Source: Ga0077527 sp964531455 (GTDB lineage: Bacteria > Pseudomonadota > Gammaproteobacteria > Burkholderiales > SG8-41). Taken from it: a stretch of DNA of 64,000 nt. This document shows positions 15,656 through 24,742 of the stretch, piece by piece. Numbering within the stretch: the stretch's first letter is position 1; every line of letters starts with the position of its first letter. The DNA lies in assembly GCA_964531455.1 (NCBI GenBank), contig CAZHFZ010000002.1, forward strand, positions 1 through 64,000, given 5' to 3'. Made by a program: the position numbers and the translations under genes. The notes under the pieces were generated by a model, which saw only the letters and a program-made list of their open reading frames with translations, made no database searches and was not told where the DNA came from.

Positions 15656-16699
15656 ATGACCACTCTGATTGATCTCCGTACCGATACCGTTACCCGTCCG
15701 ACCGAAGCCATGCTCGCCGCGATGCAGTCCGCGACGCAGGGCGATGATTCGCGCGACGGCGATCCGACCGTGATCAAACTGGAAGCGCTGGCAGCAGAAC
15801 GCACGGGCAAGGAAGCGGGCTTGTTTATGCCCAGCGGCACGATGACCAATCTGGTTGCGGTTCTGGCCCATACTTCGCGCGCCGGTGAAGTACTGCTGGA
15901 ACGCGGTGCGCACATCCTCAATACCGAACTCGGCGGACTCGCTGCTGTCGCCGGTGTGTTTTACAAAGGCATACCCGGATCACGCGGCGCAATGGACGAA
16001 GACCTGCTGCGTGAATCCATCCGGCCAATGAGCCGTAATAATTTCGGCACCGCACTGGTCTGCATGGAAAACAGCCACAACGGCGCCGGCGGTGCCGTGC
16101 TGCCGCTGGCCCATATGCAGCGCGTCCATGAACTTGCGCGCAAGCACGGTGTTCCGGTGCATACCGATGGCGCGCGGCTGTTTAATGCTGCGGCCGCCTT
16201 GGGTGTGACGGCAGCAGAAGTCGCTCAACACACGGATTCCGTGTGTTTCTGTGTTTCGAAAGGACTGTCGGCGCCTGTCGGTTCGGTGCTCTGCGGCACA
16301 CGAACTTTCATCGACCGCGCACGACCCTTCCGGCGCATGGTCGGCGGCAATATGCGGCAGGCCGGTTCGATTGCAGCCGCCGGCATTGTCGCGCTTGAAA
16401 CGATGATTGATCGCCTGAAGGATGATCACGCCAGCGCCAAACGGCTGGCGAACGGCCTGCACCGGATTGATCCACGTTTCTGCAATCCTGCAGATGCGCA
16501 AACCAATATCGTGCGGGTTGATGTTTCGTTCACCACACGCAGTGCTGCGCAGTGGTCGGACGCGATGGCGCAGGCCGGCATTGCGGTCAGCCCGGCCGAT
16601 CCGCGTTCGCTGCGCTTCGTCACGCATCGTCATGTCGGCAACAGCGAGATCGATCAGGCGATTGCCGCATTTGCGGCCACCTTTTCCCAGGGTAAATAA
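15656..16699 (+). CDS. ltaE: Low-specificity L-threonine aldolase (beta-eliminating lyase family)
   Basis: A 347-residue fold-type I PLP enzyme. IDLRTDTVTRPTEAML at the start and GDPTVIKLE are signatures of threonine aldolases. The PLP lysine is Lys202 in CVSKGLSAPVGS, and HTDGARLFNAA (169-179) holds the Asp that contacts the cofactor ring. The enzyme splits L-threonine or L-allo-threonine into glycine and acetaldehyde and also acts on other beta-hydroxy amino acids. Length is normal. It stands alone between a gene of unknown function and a peptidase with its own ribosome site. Confidence 0.92.
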   Translation: MTTLIDLRTDTVTRPTEAMLAAMQSATQGDDSRDGDPTVIKLEALAAERTGKEAGLFMPSGTMTNLVAVLAHTSRAGEVLLERGAHILNTELGGLAAVAGVFYKGIPGSRGAMDEDLLRESIRPMSRNNFGTALVCMENSHNGAGGAVLPLAHMQRVHELARKHGVPVHTDGARLFNAAAALGVTAAEVAQHTDSVCFCVSKGLSAPVGSVLCGTRTFIDRARPFRRMVGGNMRQAGSIAAAGIVALETMIDRLKDDHASAKRLANGLHRIDPRFCNPADAQTNIVRVDVSFTTRSAAQWSDAMAQAGIAVSPADPRSLRFVTHRHVGNSEIDQAIAAFAATFSQGK

Positions 16700-16745
16700 A
16701 AAAGCGGTTTGAGCATTTCACGTCGTAAATATTCAGGGGAGCTAT

Positions 16746-18038
16746 ATGAAAATTTCAATAAAAACAATTGCATACGGCATTTCGTTGGTTTTCGCACTTT
16801 ATGCCGGCAACACGCTTGCAGCAGCCAATGAAGCCATCATCGCCTTGGCCAAAAAAGAACAGCCGGGCATGCTGCAAACCATGAAGGAACTGGTCGAAAT
16901 CGAATCCGGCAGCGCGGATTACGCCGGCCTGGAAAAGATTGCGAACCTGCTTGCAGTCAAGCTGAAAGCACTGGGCGCCAAAACCGAGCTGCTTGATGCA
17001 GGTCCCGAAATCTACAAAATGTTCGACACGCCGGAAAAAATCGGCCGCATGGTTCGCGCGACCTTTACCGGAACCGGAACGCGGAAAATCCTGTTGATCG
17101 CACATATGGACACGGTGTATCCGCTCGGCATGTTGTCCGGACAGCCGTTCAAGATTGAAGGTGATCGTGCCTACGGCCTTGGCATCGCCGATGACAAACA
17201 GGGTATCGCCCTCATTCTGCATACGCTGTCGATGCTGCGCAGTTTGGATTTCCGCGATTACGGTACGCTCACAGTGCTGATCAACGGCGACGAGGAAATC
17301 AGTTCACCGGGATCGCGCTTCCTGATCGAAAAACTGGGCCGTGAACACGATGCCGTGCTGTCCTTCGAAGGCGGCGGCAGCCCGCAGGTGGACCAGATCC
17401 GCTTGGCCACCAGCGGCATCGGTGCAGCCACGCTCACTGTCCGCGGCCGCGCATCGCACGCCGGGGCTTCGCCGCATCTCGGTGTCAACGCCCTCTACGA
17501 ACTGTCGCACCAGATTCTGCAGGCCAGCGACCTGTCAAATCCGAAAGTAGGACAGCACCTGAACTGGACGATGTCGCGGGCCGGCATCGTGCGCAACATG
17601 ATTCCGCCTGGCGCGCAGGCACAAGCCGACGTCCGCGTTGATCGCGTCTCCGATCTGGATGGCATTGAACAGACGCTGCGCGAGCGCATCAAGAACAAGT
17701 TGTTGCCGGAAGCCGAGGTCACCCTTGATTTCGAACGCCGTCGTCCGCCGCTGCAGGCCACCGATGCCTCCCGCGCATTGGGCGCACATGCCGTGGGCAT
17801 CTATGCTGAACTCGGCCAGAAGCTTGTTCTGCGCGACCGCCCCACGGGTGGCGGCACCGATGCGGCATTCGCAGCGCTGTCCACCAAAGCGCCTGTAATC
17901 GAAGGTTTCGGGTTGCGCGGTTTCGGATCGCACACGACCAATGCCGAATACGTTCTGATCCCGTCGATAGAACCGCGGCTGTATCTGGCCACGCGAATGA
18001 TCATGGATATTTCGAACGGCAGGGCGCCATTGCAATAA
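16746..18038 (+). CDS. Secreted M20 peptidase, glutamate carboxypeptidase (CPG2) type
   Basis: A 430-residue protein with a signal peptide (ISLVFALYAGNTLAAA) and the M20 dimetal site: IAHMDTVYP (His and Asp), GIADDKQGIALILHT (bridging Asp), INGDEEISSPGS (catalytic Glu with metal Glu), and FGSHTTNAEYV near the end. The dimerisation domain carries TVRGRASHAGASPHLGVNAL. This arrangement is that of carboxypeptidase G2, which removes C-terminal glutamate from folates and peptides. Export suggests scavenging of peptides or conjugates from the periplasm. A caggggagct ribosome site precedes ATG 16746. The substrate is inferred from family only. Confidence 0.88.
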   Translation: MKISIKTIAYGISLVFALYAGNTLAAANEAIIALAKKEQPGMLQTMKELVEIESGSADYAGLEKIANLLAVKLKALGAKTELLDAGPEIYKMFDTPEKIGRMVRATFTGTGTRKILLIAHMDTVYPLGMLSGQPFKIEGDRAYGLGIADDKQGIALILHTLSMLRSLDFRDYGTLTVLINGDEEISSPGSRFLIEKLGREHDAVLSFEGGGSPQVDQIRLATSGIGAATLTVRGRASHAGASPHLGVNALYELSHQILQASDLSNPKVGQHLNWTMSRAGIVRNMIPPGAQAQADVRVDRVSDLDGIEQTLRERIKNKLLPEAEVTLDFERRRPPLQATDASRALGAHAVGIYAELGQKLVLRDRPTGGGTDAAFAALSTKAPVIEGFGLRGFGSHTTNAEYVLIPSIEPRLYLATRMIMDISNGRAPLQ

Positions 18039-18427
18039 GCAGCGCAGTCACATCGGCACAGCGCAAAAAATTCTGGGCAGGTATATCGACCGGTTTTAGG
18101 CCCCCATTTTGGGTTGCCCGGGCGAGTCGCAACCGGCTGCGCCGCCCGTTCACGAACCGGAAATGACCGTTCCGGCGACTGTCGGGAGTGCTTGTGGCAG
18201 CCTGTCAAAGCCGTCGGAAAAAATTTTTACTTGATGCAACCTGTTGATTATAAACAATATTTAATAGGTTACCAACAGGCGCAGGAGGCTCCGCGCCTTG
18301 CCCCGGGGGGGCGGATTGGGTATCTTTACTGCCCTGCTGTTCGCGGTTGCGACCCGCTCTCCGCGACGGACATCGAACTTCTCCCGAGAACGATTCCGCC
18401 GCTCAGCGCAGGTGCCAGGCCAGCTCC
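18039..18427. other. Intergenic region without a supported gene
   Basis: About 390 bp between convergent genes. It contains an AT-rich core with arms CCTGTTG (18240-18246) and CAACAGG (18273-18279), 26 bp apart. This could be a weak hairpin or a binding site but lacks a T-run. Short reading frames here show no recognisable protein. Confidence 0.5.
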
Positions 18428-18778
18428 CTAGGGTTTACTGCCCATCGGAAATGGCCAAGCGCCTGGAATCGCAATCGGACGGGGTGCGATTGGCGCCGGT
18501 GCTGCAATCTGGGTTACCGGTTTCGCCTTGACCGCCTGCTTTGTTGCAGCAGGTTTCTTCTTGACTGCTTTTTTCTCAGCCGGCTTTCCAGCCGGCTTTT
18601 TTTTGCCCGCTTTCCGGCCGGGACTCTTGGCCGCCGTCTTGCTGACGACTTTCTTTTTTGCGACTTTTTTCTTGACGACCTTTTTCTTGGCGACCTTTTT
18701 CGGCGACGCCTTCTTTTTCGGTGCCGAAGTCTTTTTCACCGCTTTTTTCTTCGCTGCCTTCTTCTTGGCTTTTGCCAT
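18428..18778 (-). CDS. Histone H1-like Lys/Ala-rich DNA-binding protein
   Basis: A 116-residue very basic protein. Residues 1-85 consist of KKxAxKK-type repeats (AKKKAAKKKAVKK, KKVAKKKVVKKKVAKKKVV) like the C-terminal tail of eukaryotic H1 and bacterial AlgP/Hc-type proteins. It then ends in a Pro-rich, non-basic tail (APAPIAPRPIAIPGAWPFP). The start at 18778 is chosen because GGAGG stands 6 nt before it. It most likely binds DNA without sequence preference and compacts the nucleoid; the low-complexity nature limits family assignment. Repeat length in such genes varies between strains. It lies alone, upstream of no operon partner. Confidence 0.85.
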   Translation of the reverse strand: MAKAKKKAAKKKAVKKTSAPKKKASPKKVAKKKVVKKKVAKKKVVSKTAAKSPGRKAGKKKPAGKPAEKKAVKKKPAATKQAVKAKPVTQIAAPAPIAPRPIAIPGAWPFPMGSKP

Positions 18779-18850
18779 GGGAACCTCCATCACGGTCTAG
18801 TTACGGTGGCACAGTTCCCCTTCGGGAAACACGCGCCTCTCGCTGCTCGG

Positions 18851-19156
18851 TCAGTGCAAAACAGCGCCAGCCTTGTGCGCCAGATTACGGTACAGCATGT
18901 CAGGATCAATTCGCACGCCGCCGCTCCATGTCAGCAGATTTGACACCGGATCGAATGCCACACGGCTAAACAATGATGCGTCAGACAATACCGCAAGGGA
19001 GTTTTCCTCCACCAGATCGCCGAGATAAACATGCCCTTCCAGACCATCGTCAAAACGCAGCCATAACGTGCAGTTGTCTTCAGCACGCAGTTCGGTAACC
19101 GTGTGCAAATGCGGCCTGCGACTGCGGTAACGCCGGAACTTCAGACTGAGTGCCAA
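18851..19156 (-). CDS. DUF2442-family protein
   Basis: A 101-residue protein. The central LWLRFDDGLEGHVYLGDL and the C-terminal VAFDPVSNLLTWSGGVRIDPDMLY follow the DUF2442 pattern (a short beta-rich domain ending in W-x-G/N-G-x-D-I-x-P-D-x-L). The N-terminus is Arg-rich (RRYRSRRPHLH). Such genes often lie next to small toxin-like DUF4160 genes, but no such partner is seen here, so a toxin-antitoxin role is not supported. The function is unknown. The 195 bp to nrdB hold nothing recognised. Confidence 0.75.
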   Translation of the reverse strand: MALSLKFRRYRSRRPHLHTVTELRAEDNCTLWLRFDDGLEGHVYLGDLVEENSLAVLSDASLFSRVAFDPVSNLLTWSGGVRIDPDMLYRNLAHKAGAVLH

Positions 19157-19351
19157 GGGTTGAGCCCTCCATCGTGGTGTTGATCAAAACCCGAAAAAAA
19201 ACCGGCGGCACCACCCCGCGGCTTGTGCCACAGGGCGATAAACCGCCGGCTGACTTGCTGGGTCAGCACACCATCCCGCCCGTCAGGGGGATGAACGCGT
19301 TCCATTGCATGTTCCGTATTGATCTCCGTTTTGTATCCCGACAGCCCGGGG

Positions 19352-20473
19352 TTATTCCCAGGACAACGCGCCCCCGGTCTGATACTCGATGACGCGGGTT
19401 TCAAAAAAGTTGCGCTCTTTTTTCAGGTCGATCATTTCCGACATCCACGGGAAGGGGTTGTTGACGCCTTCGAACAGGATATCGAGACCGATCTGCTGCG
19501 CACGGCGGTTGGCGATGTAGCGCAGATACTCCTTGAACATCGCGGCATTGAGGCCGAGGACGCCGCGCGGCATGGTGTCTTCCGCATAACGGTATTCAAG
19601 TTCGACACCCTTGTGGAACAGTTCCTTCAGTTCTTCGCGGAACTCGGCGGTCCACAGATGCGGGTTTTCCATCTTGATGGTGTTGATCAGGTCGATGCCG
19701 AAATTGCAGTGCATCGATTCGTCGCGCAGAATGTACTGATACTGCTCGGCGGCGCCGGTCATCTTGTTCTGACGGCCCAGTGCGAGGATCTGCGCGAAAC
19801 CGACGTAGAAGAACAGGCCTTCCATCAGGCAGGCGAATACGATCAGGCTCTTCAACAGCTTCTGGTCGGCTTCCGACGTGCCGGTCTTGAACGACGGGTC
19901 GGTCAGCACGTCGATGAACGGGATCAGAAATTCATCCTTGGCGCGGATCGACGACACCTCGTGATAGGCATTGAAAATCTCGCCTTCGTCGAGGCCCAGG
20001 CTCTCAACGATGTACTGGTAAGCGTGAGTGTGGATCGCCTCCTCGAACGCCTGACGCAGCAGGTACTGCCGGCATTCCGGGGCCGTGATGTGACGATAGG
20101 TGCCAAGCACGATGTTGTTGGCAGCCAGCGAGTCGGCGGTGACAAAGAAGCCGAGATTGCGTTTGACGATGCGACGCTCGTCTTCAGTCAGGCCGTTCGG
20201 ATCTTTCCACATCGCGATGTCGCGGCTCATCTGGATTTCCTGCGGCATCCAGTGATTGGCGCAGGCGGAAAGATACTTGTCCCACGCCCATTTGTATTTG
20301 AACGGCACCAGTTGATTGACGTCGGTGCTCCCGTTGATGACCCGCTTGTCGGCCACATTGACCCGGCGCAGTTCTTCTTCCGCTGCGGGGTTCTGTGCCG
20401 GGGCGCGGTCAGCGCCGACTGGTTGGCGAACGGTGCCGGTAGCGGCAGCCGAGCTATCTTCAAATTGCAGCAT
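19352..20473 (-). CDS. nrdB: Ribonucleoside-diphosphate reductase class Ia, beta subunit
   Basis: A 373-residue R2 protein that houses the diiron-tyrosyl radical. Metal and radical residues are visible in FEEAIHTHAYQY, where E-x-x-H and the Tyr four residues after the His correspond to E115, H118 and Y122 of E. coli NrdB, and in RDESMHCNFG (the second E-x-x-H). With NrdA it makes dNDPs from NDPs. The gene follows nrdA on the same strand with 157 nt between, so both probably share the nrdA promoter. The N-terminus is slightly long with a low-complexity part (SSAAATGTVRQP). The C-terminus (the part that docks in NrdA) ends GGALSWE. Confidence 0.97.
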   Translation of the reverse strand: MLQFEDSSAAATGTVRQPVGADRAPAQNPAAEEELRRVNVADKRVINGSTDVNQLVPFKYKWAWDKYLSACANHWMPQEIQMSRDIAMWKDPNGLTEDERRIVKRNLGFFVTADSLAANNIVLGTYRHITAPECRQYLLRQAFEEAIHTHAYQYIVESLGLDEGEIFNAYHEVSSIRAKDEFLIPFIDVLTDPSFKTGTSEADQKLLKSLIVFACLMEGLFFYVGFAQILALGRQNKMTGAAEQYQYILRDESMHCNFGIDLINTIKMENPHLWTAEFREELKELFHKGVELEYRYAEDTMPRGVLGLNAAMFKEYLRYIANRRAQQIGLDILFEGVNNPFPWMSEMIDLKKERNFFETRVIEYQTGGALSWE

Positions 20474-20630
20474 CTTCAGTCTCCTTTATTAGCGTTGTCG
20501 GTGGACACCTTCCAGAGCCGGCGACAGTTTCTTGATTGTTGTTATTGGTGAACCCGTCGCACTGCCCGCAAAGCAACCTTCAACTGCATTTACTTATTGC
20601 CGTCCCTGATTCCGCCCTGCGACTACATGC

Positions 20631-23492
20631 TTACTGGCAGGCCTCGCACTCGGGATCGAGTATCGAGCACACCTTGGGTTGTTCTTCCGTTGACGCACCA
20701 TCCGCCGACACGGCGTTGAGTTGGCCCGCACGTCCGGTCGATTTCTCGGTTGATGTCGCCCCCAGCGTGCGCAGGTAATACGTCGTCTTCAGACCACGCA
20801 CCCACGCCAGCTTGTAGGTGTCATCCAGTTTCTTGCCCGAAGCACCGGCCATATAAATATTCAGGGACTGCGACTGGTCGATCCATTTCTGCCGGCGTGC
20901 CGCGCACTCCACCAGCCAGCTCGCGTCAACCTCAAACGCGGTGGCATACAGGGCGCGAACGTCAGGCGGCACTCGGTCGATCTTCTCCAGCGACCCGTCG
21001 AAATACTTGAGATCGGCAACCATGACCTCGTCCCACAGGTTGAGTTTTTTCAGGTCGCGCACGAGGAATTCGTTGACCACCGTGAATTCGCCGGACAGGT
21101 TCGATTTGACGTAGAGGTTCTGATAGGTCGGCTCGATACACTGCGACAGGCCGGTGATGTTGGCGATGGTCGCCGTCGGCGCAATGGCGATGCAGTTCGA
21201 GTTACGGATGCCGACGCGCTGGATTCGGCTGCGCAGGGCATCCCAGTTGAGCCGGGTGGACATGTCGCACTCGACATAACCGCCGCGCTCCTGCGCCAGC
21301 ACCTTCAGCGAATCCAGCGGCAGGATTCCGCGATCCCACAGCGAACCCTTGAACGTCGAATACGGACCGCGCTCTTCCGCCAGATCGGACGATGCCGAGT
21401 AGGCAGTGTAGGTCACCTGCTCCATCGAGCGGTCAGCAAACTCCACAGCCGCCGGCGAACCGTACGGGATGCGCAACATGTGCAGGCAGTCCTGGAAGCC
21501 CATGATGCCGAGGCCGACCGGACGGTGCTTGAAGTTGGAGTTGCGCGCCTTGTTGACGTTGTAGAAGTTGAGGTCAATCACGTTGTCGAGCATGCGCATG
21601 CCGGTGCCGACCGTTCGCTTGAGCTTTTCCATGTCGAGCAGACCGGTGGACAGGTCCAGATGCGCTGGCAAGTTGACCGACGCCAGATTGCACACGGCGA
21701 TTTCGTCGGGACCGGTGTTCAGCGTGATCTCGGTGCACAGGTTCGAGCTGTGCACCACGCCGACGTGCTGCTGCGGCGAACGCAGGTTGCAAGGGTCCTT
21801 GAAGGTGATCCACGGATGCCCGGTTTCGAACAGCATGGTCAGCATCTTGCGCCACAGTTGCAGCGCCGGAACCTTCTTGAACAGCTTCATTTCACCGCGG
21901 GCGCACATCGCTTCGTATTCGACATAGGCTTTTTCGAATGCCTTGCCGAATTTCTCGTGCAGGTCCGGCACATCCGAGGGCGAGAACAGCGTCCACTCGC
22001 CGGCTTCCATCACACGCTTCATGAACAGGTCGGGAATCCAGTTCGACGTGTTCATGTCGTGCGTGCGACGGCGATCGTCGCCGGTGTTCTTGCGCAGCTC
22101 GAGGAATTCCTCGATGTCCAGATGCCAGGTCTCAAGGTAGGAGCACACCGCGCCCTTGCGTTTGCCGCCCTGGTTCACCGCAACGGCCGTGTCGTTGACC
22201 ACCTTCAGGAACGGCACCACGCCCTGCGATTTGCCATTGGTGCCCTTGATATAGGCGCCCAGCGCGCGCACGGGGGTCCAGTCGTTGCCGATGCCGCCGG
22301 CATACTTCTGCAGCATCGCGTTTTCCTTGATGGCTTCATAGATGCCGTCGAGGTCGTCGGACACGGTGGTCAGGTAGCAACTGGCGAGCTGCGAGCGGCG
22401 TGTGCCGGAGTTGAACAGCGTCGGCGTCGAGCTCATCAGATCGAAGCTCGACAACACGTTGTAGAACTCGATTGCGCGTGCTTCGCGCTGGCTTTCCGGC
22501 TCGTTCAGCGCGAGGCCCATCGCCACGCGCATGAAAAACACTTGCGGCAGCTCGATACGCTGGCCTTCGATATGCAGGAAATAACGGTCGTAGAGGATCT
22601 GCAGGCCGAGATAGGTGAACTTGAGGTCGCGCTGGGCATCCAGCGCGGCTCCCAAGGCCTTCATGTCGTAATGACCGAGGCGCTCATCAAGCAGTTCAGC
22701 CTTGATGCCCTTCTGGATGAACTCTGGCAGATAGGCGGCGTAACGCGTCGCCATTTCCTCTTGGGTCACCTCCTCACCCAGTGTTTCGAGGCGCATCGTA
22801 TTCATCAGCAGGCGGGCCGTCACATAGCTGTAGCCCGGATCCTGCTCAATCTGGCCGCGCGCGGCGAGGATCAGCGATTTGCGCACCTCATCAATGGGCA
22901 CGCCGTCATAGAGATCACGCTGCATGGCGTCAAGGATGGGCTGCGCACTGACATCACGCCCCAGACCGGCACAGGCGCTTTCCACCAAAGCGGTGATGCG
23001 CGCAACGTCCAGAGGGCGGGTGACGCCCCCGTCAGTCACATTGAATACGTGGGCTTTCTGGGCGACCGCAGCAGGCTGGGATTCACGCTGGCGCGCACGC
23101 TCCCTGGAGCGCTCTTCGCGATAAAGGACATAGGCACGGGCGACATGGTGTTCGCCGTTGCGCATCATCGCCAGTTCCACCTGGTCCTGGATGTCTTCGA
23201 TATGGAAAGTGCCGCCCGAAGGTTGCCGCCGCATCAGGGCGTTAACAACACCGTCAGTCAGCGCGGCGACCTGCTCGCGAACGCGAGCGGAGGCAGCGCC
23301 CTGACCGCCATTGACGGCGATAAACGCCTTGGTCATCGCAATGGCAATTTTTGACGGTTCGAAACCAACAACAGCGCCATTGCGGCGAATGATTTTGTAT
23401 TGCGCGTAGACCGCCTCTCGTTCCGCGTCTTGGGTCGTGGCAGTGATTTGAGGGTTGGCGCGGGATTGGGTGGAATCGACGGTGACGTGCAT
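20631..23492 (-). CDS. nrdA: Ribonucleoside-diphosphate reductase class Ia, alpha subunit
   Basis: A 953-residue R1 protein. The N-terminus has an ATP-cone (KIIRRNGAVVGFEPSKIAIAM) and a second cone-like region (VTRPLDVARITALVESACAG), so allosteric control by ATP/dATP may involve two cones. The catalytic barrel shows QLASCYLTTVSDDLDGI with the first redox Cys, NLCTEITLNTGPDEIAVCNLASVNL and GIRNSNCIAIAPTATIANI. The end, CSILDPECEACQ, carries the shuttle cysteines re-reduced by thioredoxin or glutaredoxin. The enzyme reduces NDPs for DNA synthesis. It is preceded by a promoter with tandem NrdR-like boxes at 23570-23635. Confidence 0.97.
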   Translation of the reverse strand: MHVTVDSTQSRANPQITATTQDAEREAVYAQYKIIRRNGAVVGFEPSKIAIAMTKAFIAVNGGQGAASARVREQVAALTDGVVNALMRRQPSGGTFHIEDIQDQVELAMMRNGEHHVARAYVLYREERSRERARQRESQPAAVAQKAHVFNVTDGGVTRPLDVARITALVESACAGLGRDVSAQPILDAMQRDLYDGVPIDEVRKSLILAARGQIEQDPGYSYVTARLLMNTMRLETLGEEVTQEEMATRYAAYLPEFIQKGIKAELLDERLGHYDMKALGAALDAQRDLKFTYLGLQILYDRYFLHIEGQRIELPQVFFMRVAMGLALNEPESQREARAIEFYNVLSSFDLMSSTPTLFNSGTRRSQLASCYLTTVSDDLDGIYEAIKENAMLQKYAGGIGNDWTPVRALGAYIKGTNGKSQGVVPFLKVVNDTAVAVNQGGKRKGAVCSYLETWHLDIEEFLELRKNTGDDRRRTHDMNTSNWIPDLFMKRVMEAGEWTLFSPSDVPDLHEKFGKAFEKAYVEYEAMCARGEMKLFKKVPALQLWRKMLTMLFETGHPWITFKDPCNLRSPQQHVGVVHSSNLCTEITLNTGPDEIAVCNLASVNLPAHLDLSTGLLDMEKLKRTVGTGMRMLDNVIDLNFYNVNKARNSNFKHRPVGLGIMGFQDCLHMLRIPYGSPAAVEFADRSMEQVTYTAYSASSDLAEERGPYSTFKGSLWDRGILPLDSLKVLAQERGGYVECDMSTRLNWDALRSRIQRVGIRNSNCIAIAPTATIANITGLSQCIEPTYQNLYVKSNLSGEFTVVNEFLVRDLKKLNLWDEVMVADLKYFDGSLEKIDRVPPDVRALYATAFEVDASWLVECAARRQKWIDQSQSLNIYMAGASGKKLDDTYKLAWVRGLKTTYYLRTLGATSTEKSTGRAGQLNAVSADGASTEEQPKVCSILDPECEACQ

Positions 23493-23569
23493 GTCATTAC
23501 TCCTTGATCTTTTTAGAATTTTTAACTACCCGGGGAAACCGAACGAAAAAAGGCGTCCCGGCTCACTAA

Positions 23570-23635
23570 CCACAACATGTAGTGGTCAACATGCTATTTT
23601 CGACGAATTCTAGTGGCCGGCTTTTGAATCCGCAA
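23570..23635 (-). promoter_or_regulatory. nrdA promoter with tandem NrdR-like boxes
   Basis: On the minus strand, TTGCGG (23630-23635), 17 bp, TAGAAT (23607-23612). Box 1 CCACAACATGTAGTGG (23570-23585) fits the known NrdR consensus acaCwAtATaTwGtgt at every core base except degenerate flanks. Box 2 (23601-23616) is degenerate, covers the -10, and lies 31 bp from box 1, that is three helical turns, as is usual for NrdR pairs. NrdR represses nrd genes when dATP or ATP loads it. The 5' UTR would be about 108 nt. Confidence 0.8.
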
Positions 23636-24175
23636 TAGGTTTTGACGCTTTTTTTAAAAGTTCTTGAGAAACAGCAGGAAGCGCCTTTAAGCACCGGATT
23701 TCTTGCACAAAAATTGAGCACGAATTCCCTCAAAACAAGGCAAAGTGACCACTTTGGGGCATAGGACTTACCAACCAGACCGGATAGTGGAGTCAGCTCA
23801 GTCAGGCATGCCCGAAACCGGGATCTTGATGAAGCGCGGTTGGGCGAGCTGATTCGCGAACGAGGCCTGATGATCGGACACACTGCCTGGTGCCACCGAA
23901 AGCCATTTGAGGGGGCCTTGGCAGCATCAATGAGCACCAAGGCCGCCGGCACTTAGCAAGGCTGCCGCGAGCCTGCCTGCGGCAACGTCGCCCCCCTACC
24001 CACCCCACAATCGGGCCCGGTTACGCGATCAGGGCCTTGGGTTGGTAAGCCGAGCCATTTTTAGCAGCGCGATTGTCCCTTACTCACCTGTTGGGCCAGG
24101 CAAAAAGCCGGCATGAGATGTTCAGTGGGGTGAAACCCGGCAAGCCGGCTGAAAAACCAACACAACTCATTGTTT
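23636..24175. other. Intergenic region without a supported gene
   Basis: About 540 bp between nrdA and ampD. A plus-strand frame near 23815-23956 (RDLDEARLGELIRERGLMIG) looks protein-like for some 45 codons but has no start or family that I can name; it may be a remnant. The part at 23960-24060 is G/C-rich with several short inverted repeats. Nothing else is supported. Confidence 0.5.
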
Positions 24176-24727
24176 TTAAATATTATTTTTAATTCCGAGG
24201 CTGGCGAAATAGCGTGGCCACGAAAAATGGGGACCTGGGTCGGTCTTGCGACCGGGCGCAATGTCGGAATGGCCAACGCTGGCCTTGATGGGGTATCGCG
24301 AATAAAGAACACGCGCCAAGCCATTGAGGCTCTCGTATTGGGCATCACTGAAGGCCGCGTCATCGCAGCCTTCAAGTTCGATGCCGACCGAAAAATCATT
24401 GCAACGCTCGCGGCCGCACCACAGCGACCGCCCTGCATGCCAGGCGCGCATCGCGCACGGAACAAACTGCAACAACACACCATCACGCCGGATCAGGAAG
24501 TGCGAAGACACCCGGAGCGCCGCAATGTCCTTGTAATAAGGATGCGCATCGGGATCGAGGCGGTTCAGAAACAGGTCAATGATGGCATCGCCGCCAAACT
24601 CTCCCGGCGGCAGGCTGATGTTATGGATCACCAGCAGTTCAATCGCGGTATCCGCAGGCCGCTCATCGCAGTTGGGCGACGGCAGATATAGTGCCTCTGC
24701 GACCAGTCCGGAAGCGTCAAGCTTCAT
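24176..24727 (-). CDS. ampD: 1,6-anhydro-N-acetylmuramyl-L-alanine amidase AmpD
   Basis: A 183-residue cytoplasmic N-acetylmuramoyl-L-alanine amidase. Zinc ligands expected from Citrobacter AmpD (H34, H154, D164) are seen at His35 (LLVIHNISLPPG), His153 (VGHSDIAPGRKTDPG) and Asp163. Other marks are SSHFLIRRDG and NDFSVGIELEG. The enzyme removes the peptide from 1,6-anhydroMurNAc-peptides made by lytic transglycosylases, recycling wall material and in many bacteria keeping AmpR-dependent beta-lactamase off. It directly follows pilR (15 nt), a gene order known in betaproteobacteria. Two lytic transglycosylases are encoded in this window. Confidence 0.95.
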   Translation of the reverse strand: MKLDASGLVAEALYLPSPNCDERPADTAIELLVIHNISLPPGEFGGDAIIDLFLNRLDPDAHPYYKDIAALRVSSHFLIRRDGVLLQFVPCAMRAWHAGRSLWCGRERCNDFSVGIELEGCDDAAFSDAQYESLNGLARVLYSRYPIKASVGHSDIAPGRKTDPGPHFSWPRYFASLGIKNNI

Positions 24728-24742
24728 GCGGGTCGCAAAGCC

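Noticed and set aside
18240..18279. Inverted repeat CCTGTTG...CAACAGG as terminator
   Set aside because: 26-nt AT-rich spacer and no T-run; does not form a stable terminator.
18851..19156. Toxin-antitoxin role for the DUF2442 gene
   Set aside because: No adjacent DUF4160-like partner gene is present.
21480..23354. 624-codon open frame on the plus strand
   Set aside because: It lies fully antisense to nrdA and has no family pattern; long antisense frames are expected opposite GC-rich genes with strong third-position bias.
23815..23956. Protein-like fragment resembling part of a transposase
   Set aside because: Only about 45 codons, no start, no conserved catalytic residues; likeness too weak to call a mobile element remnant.
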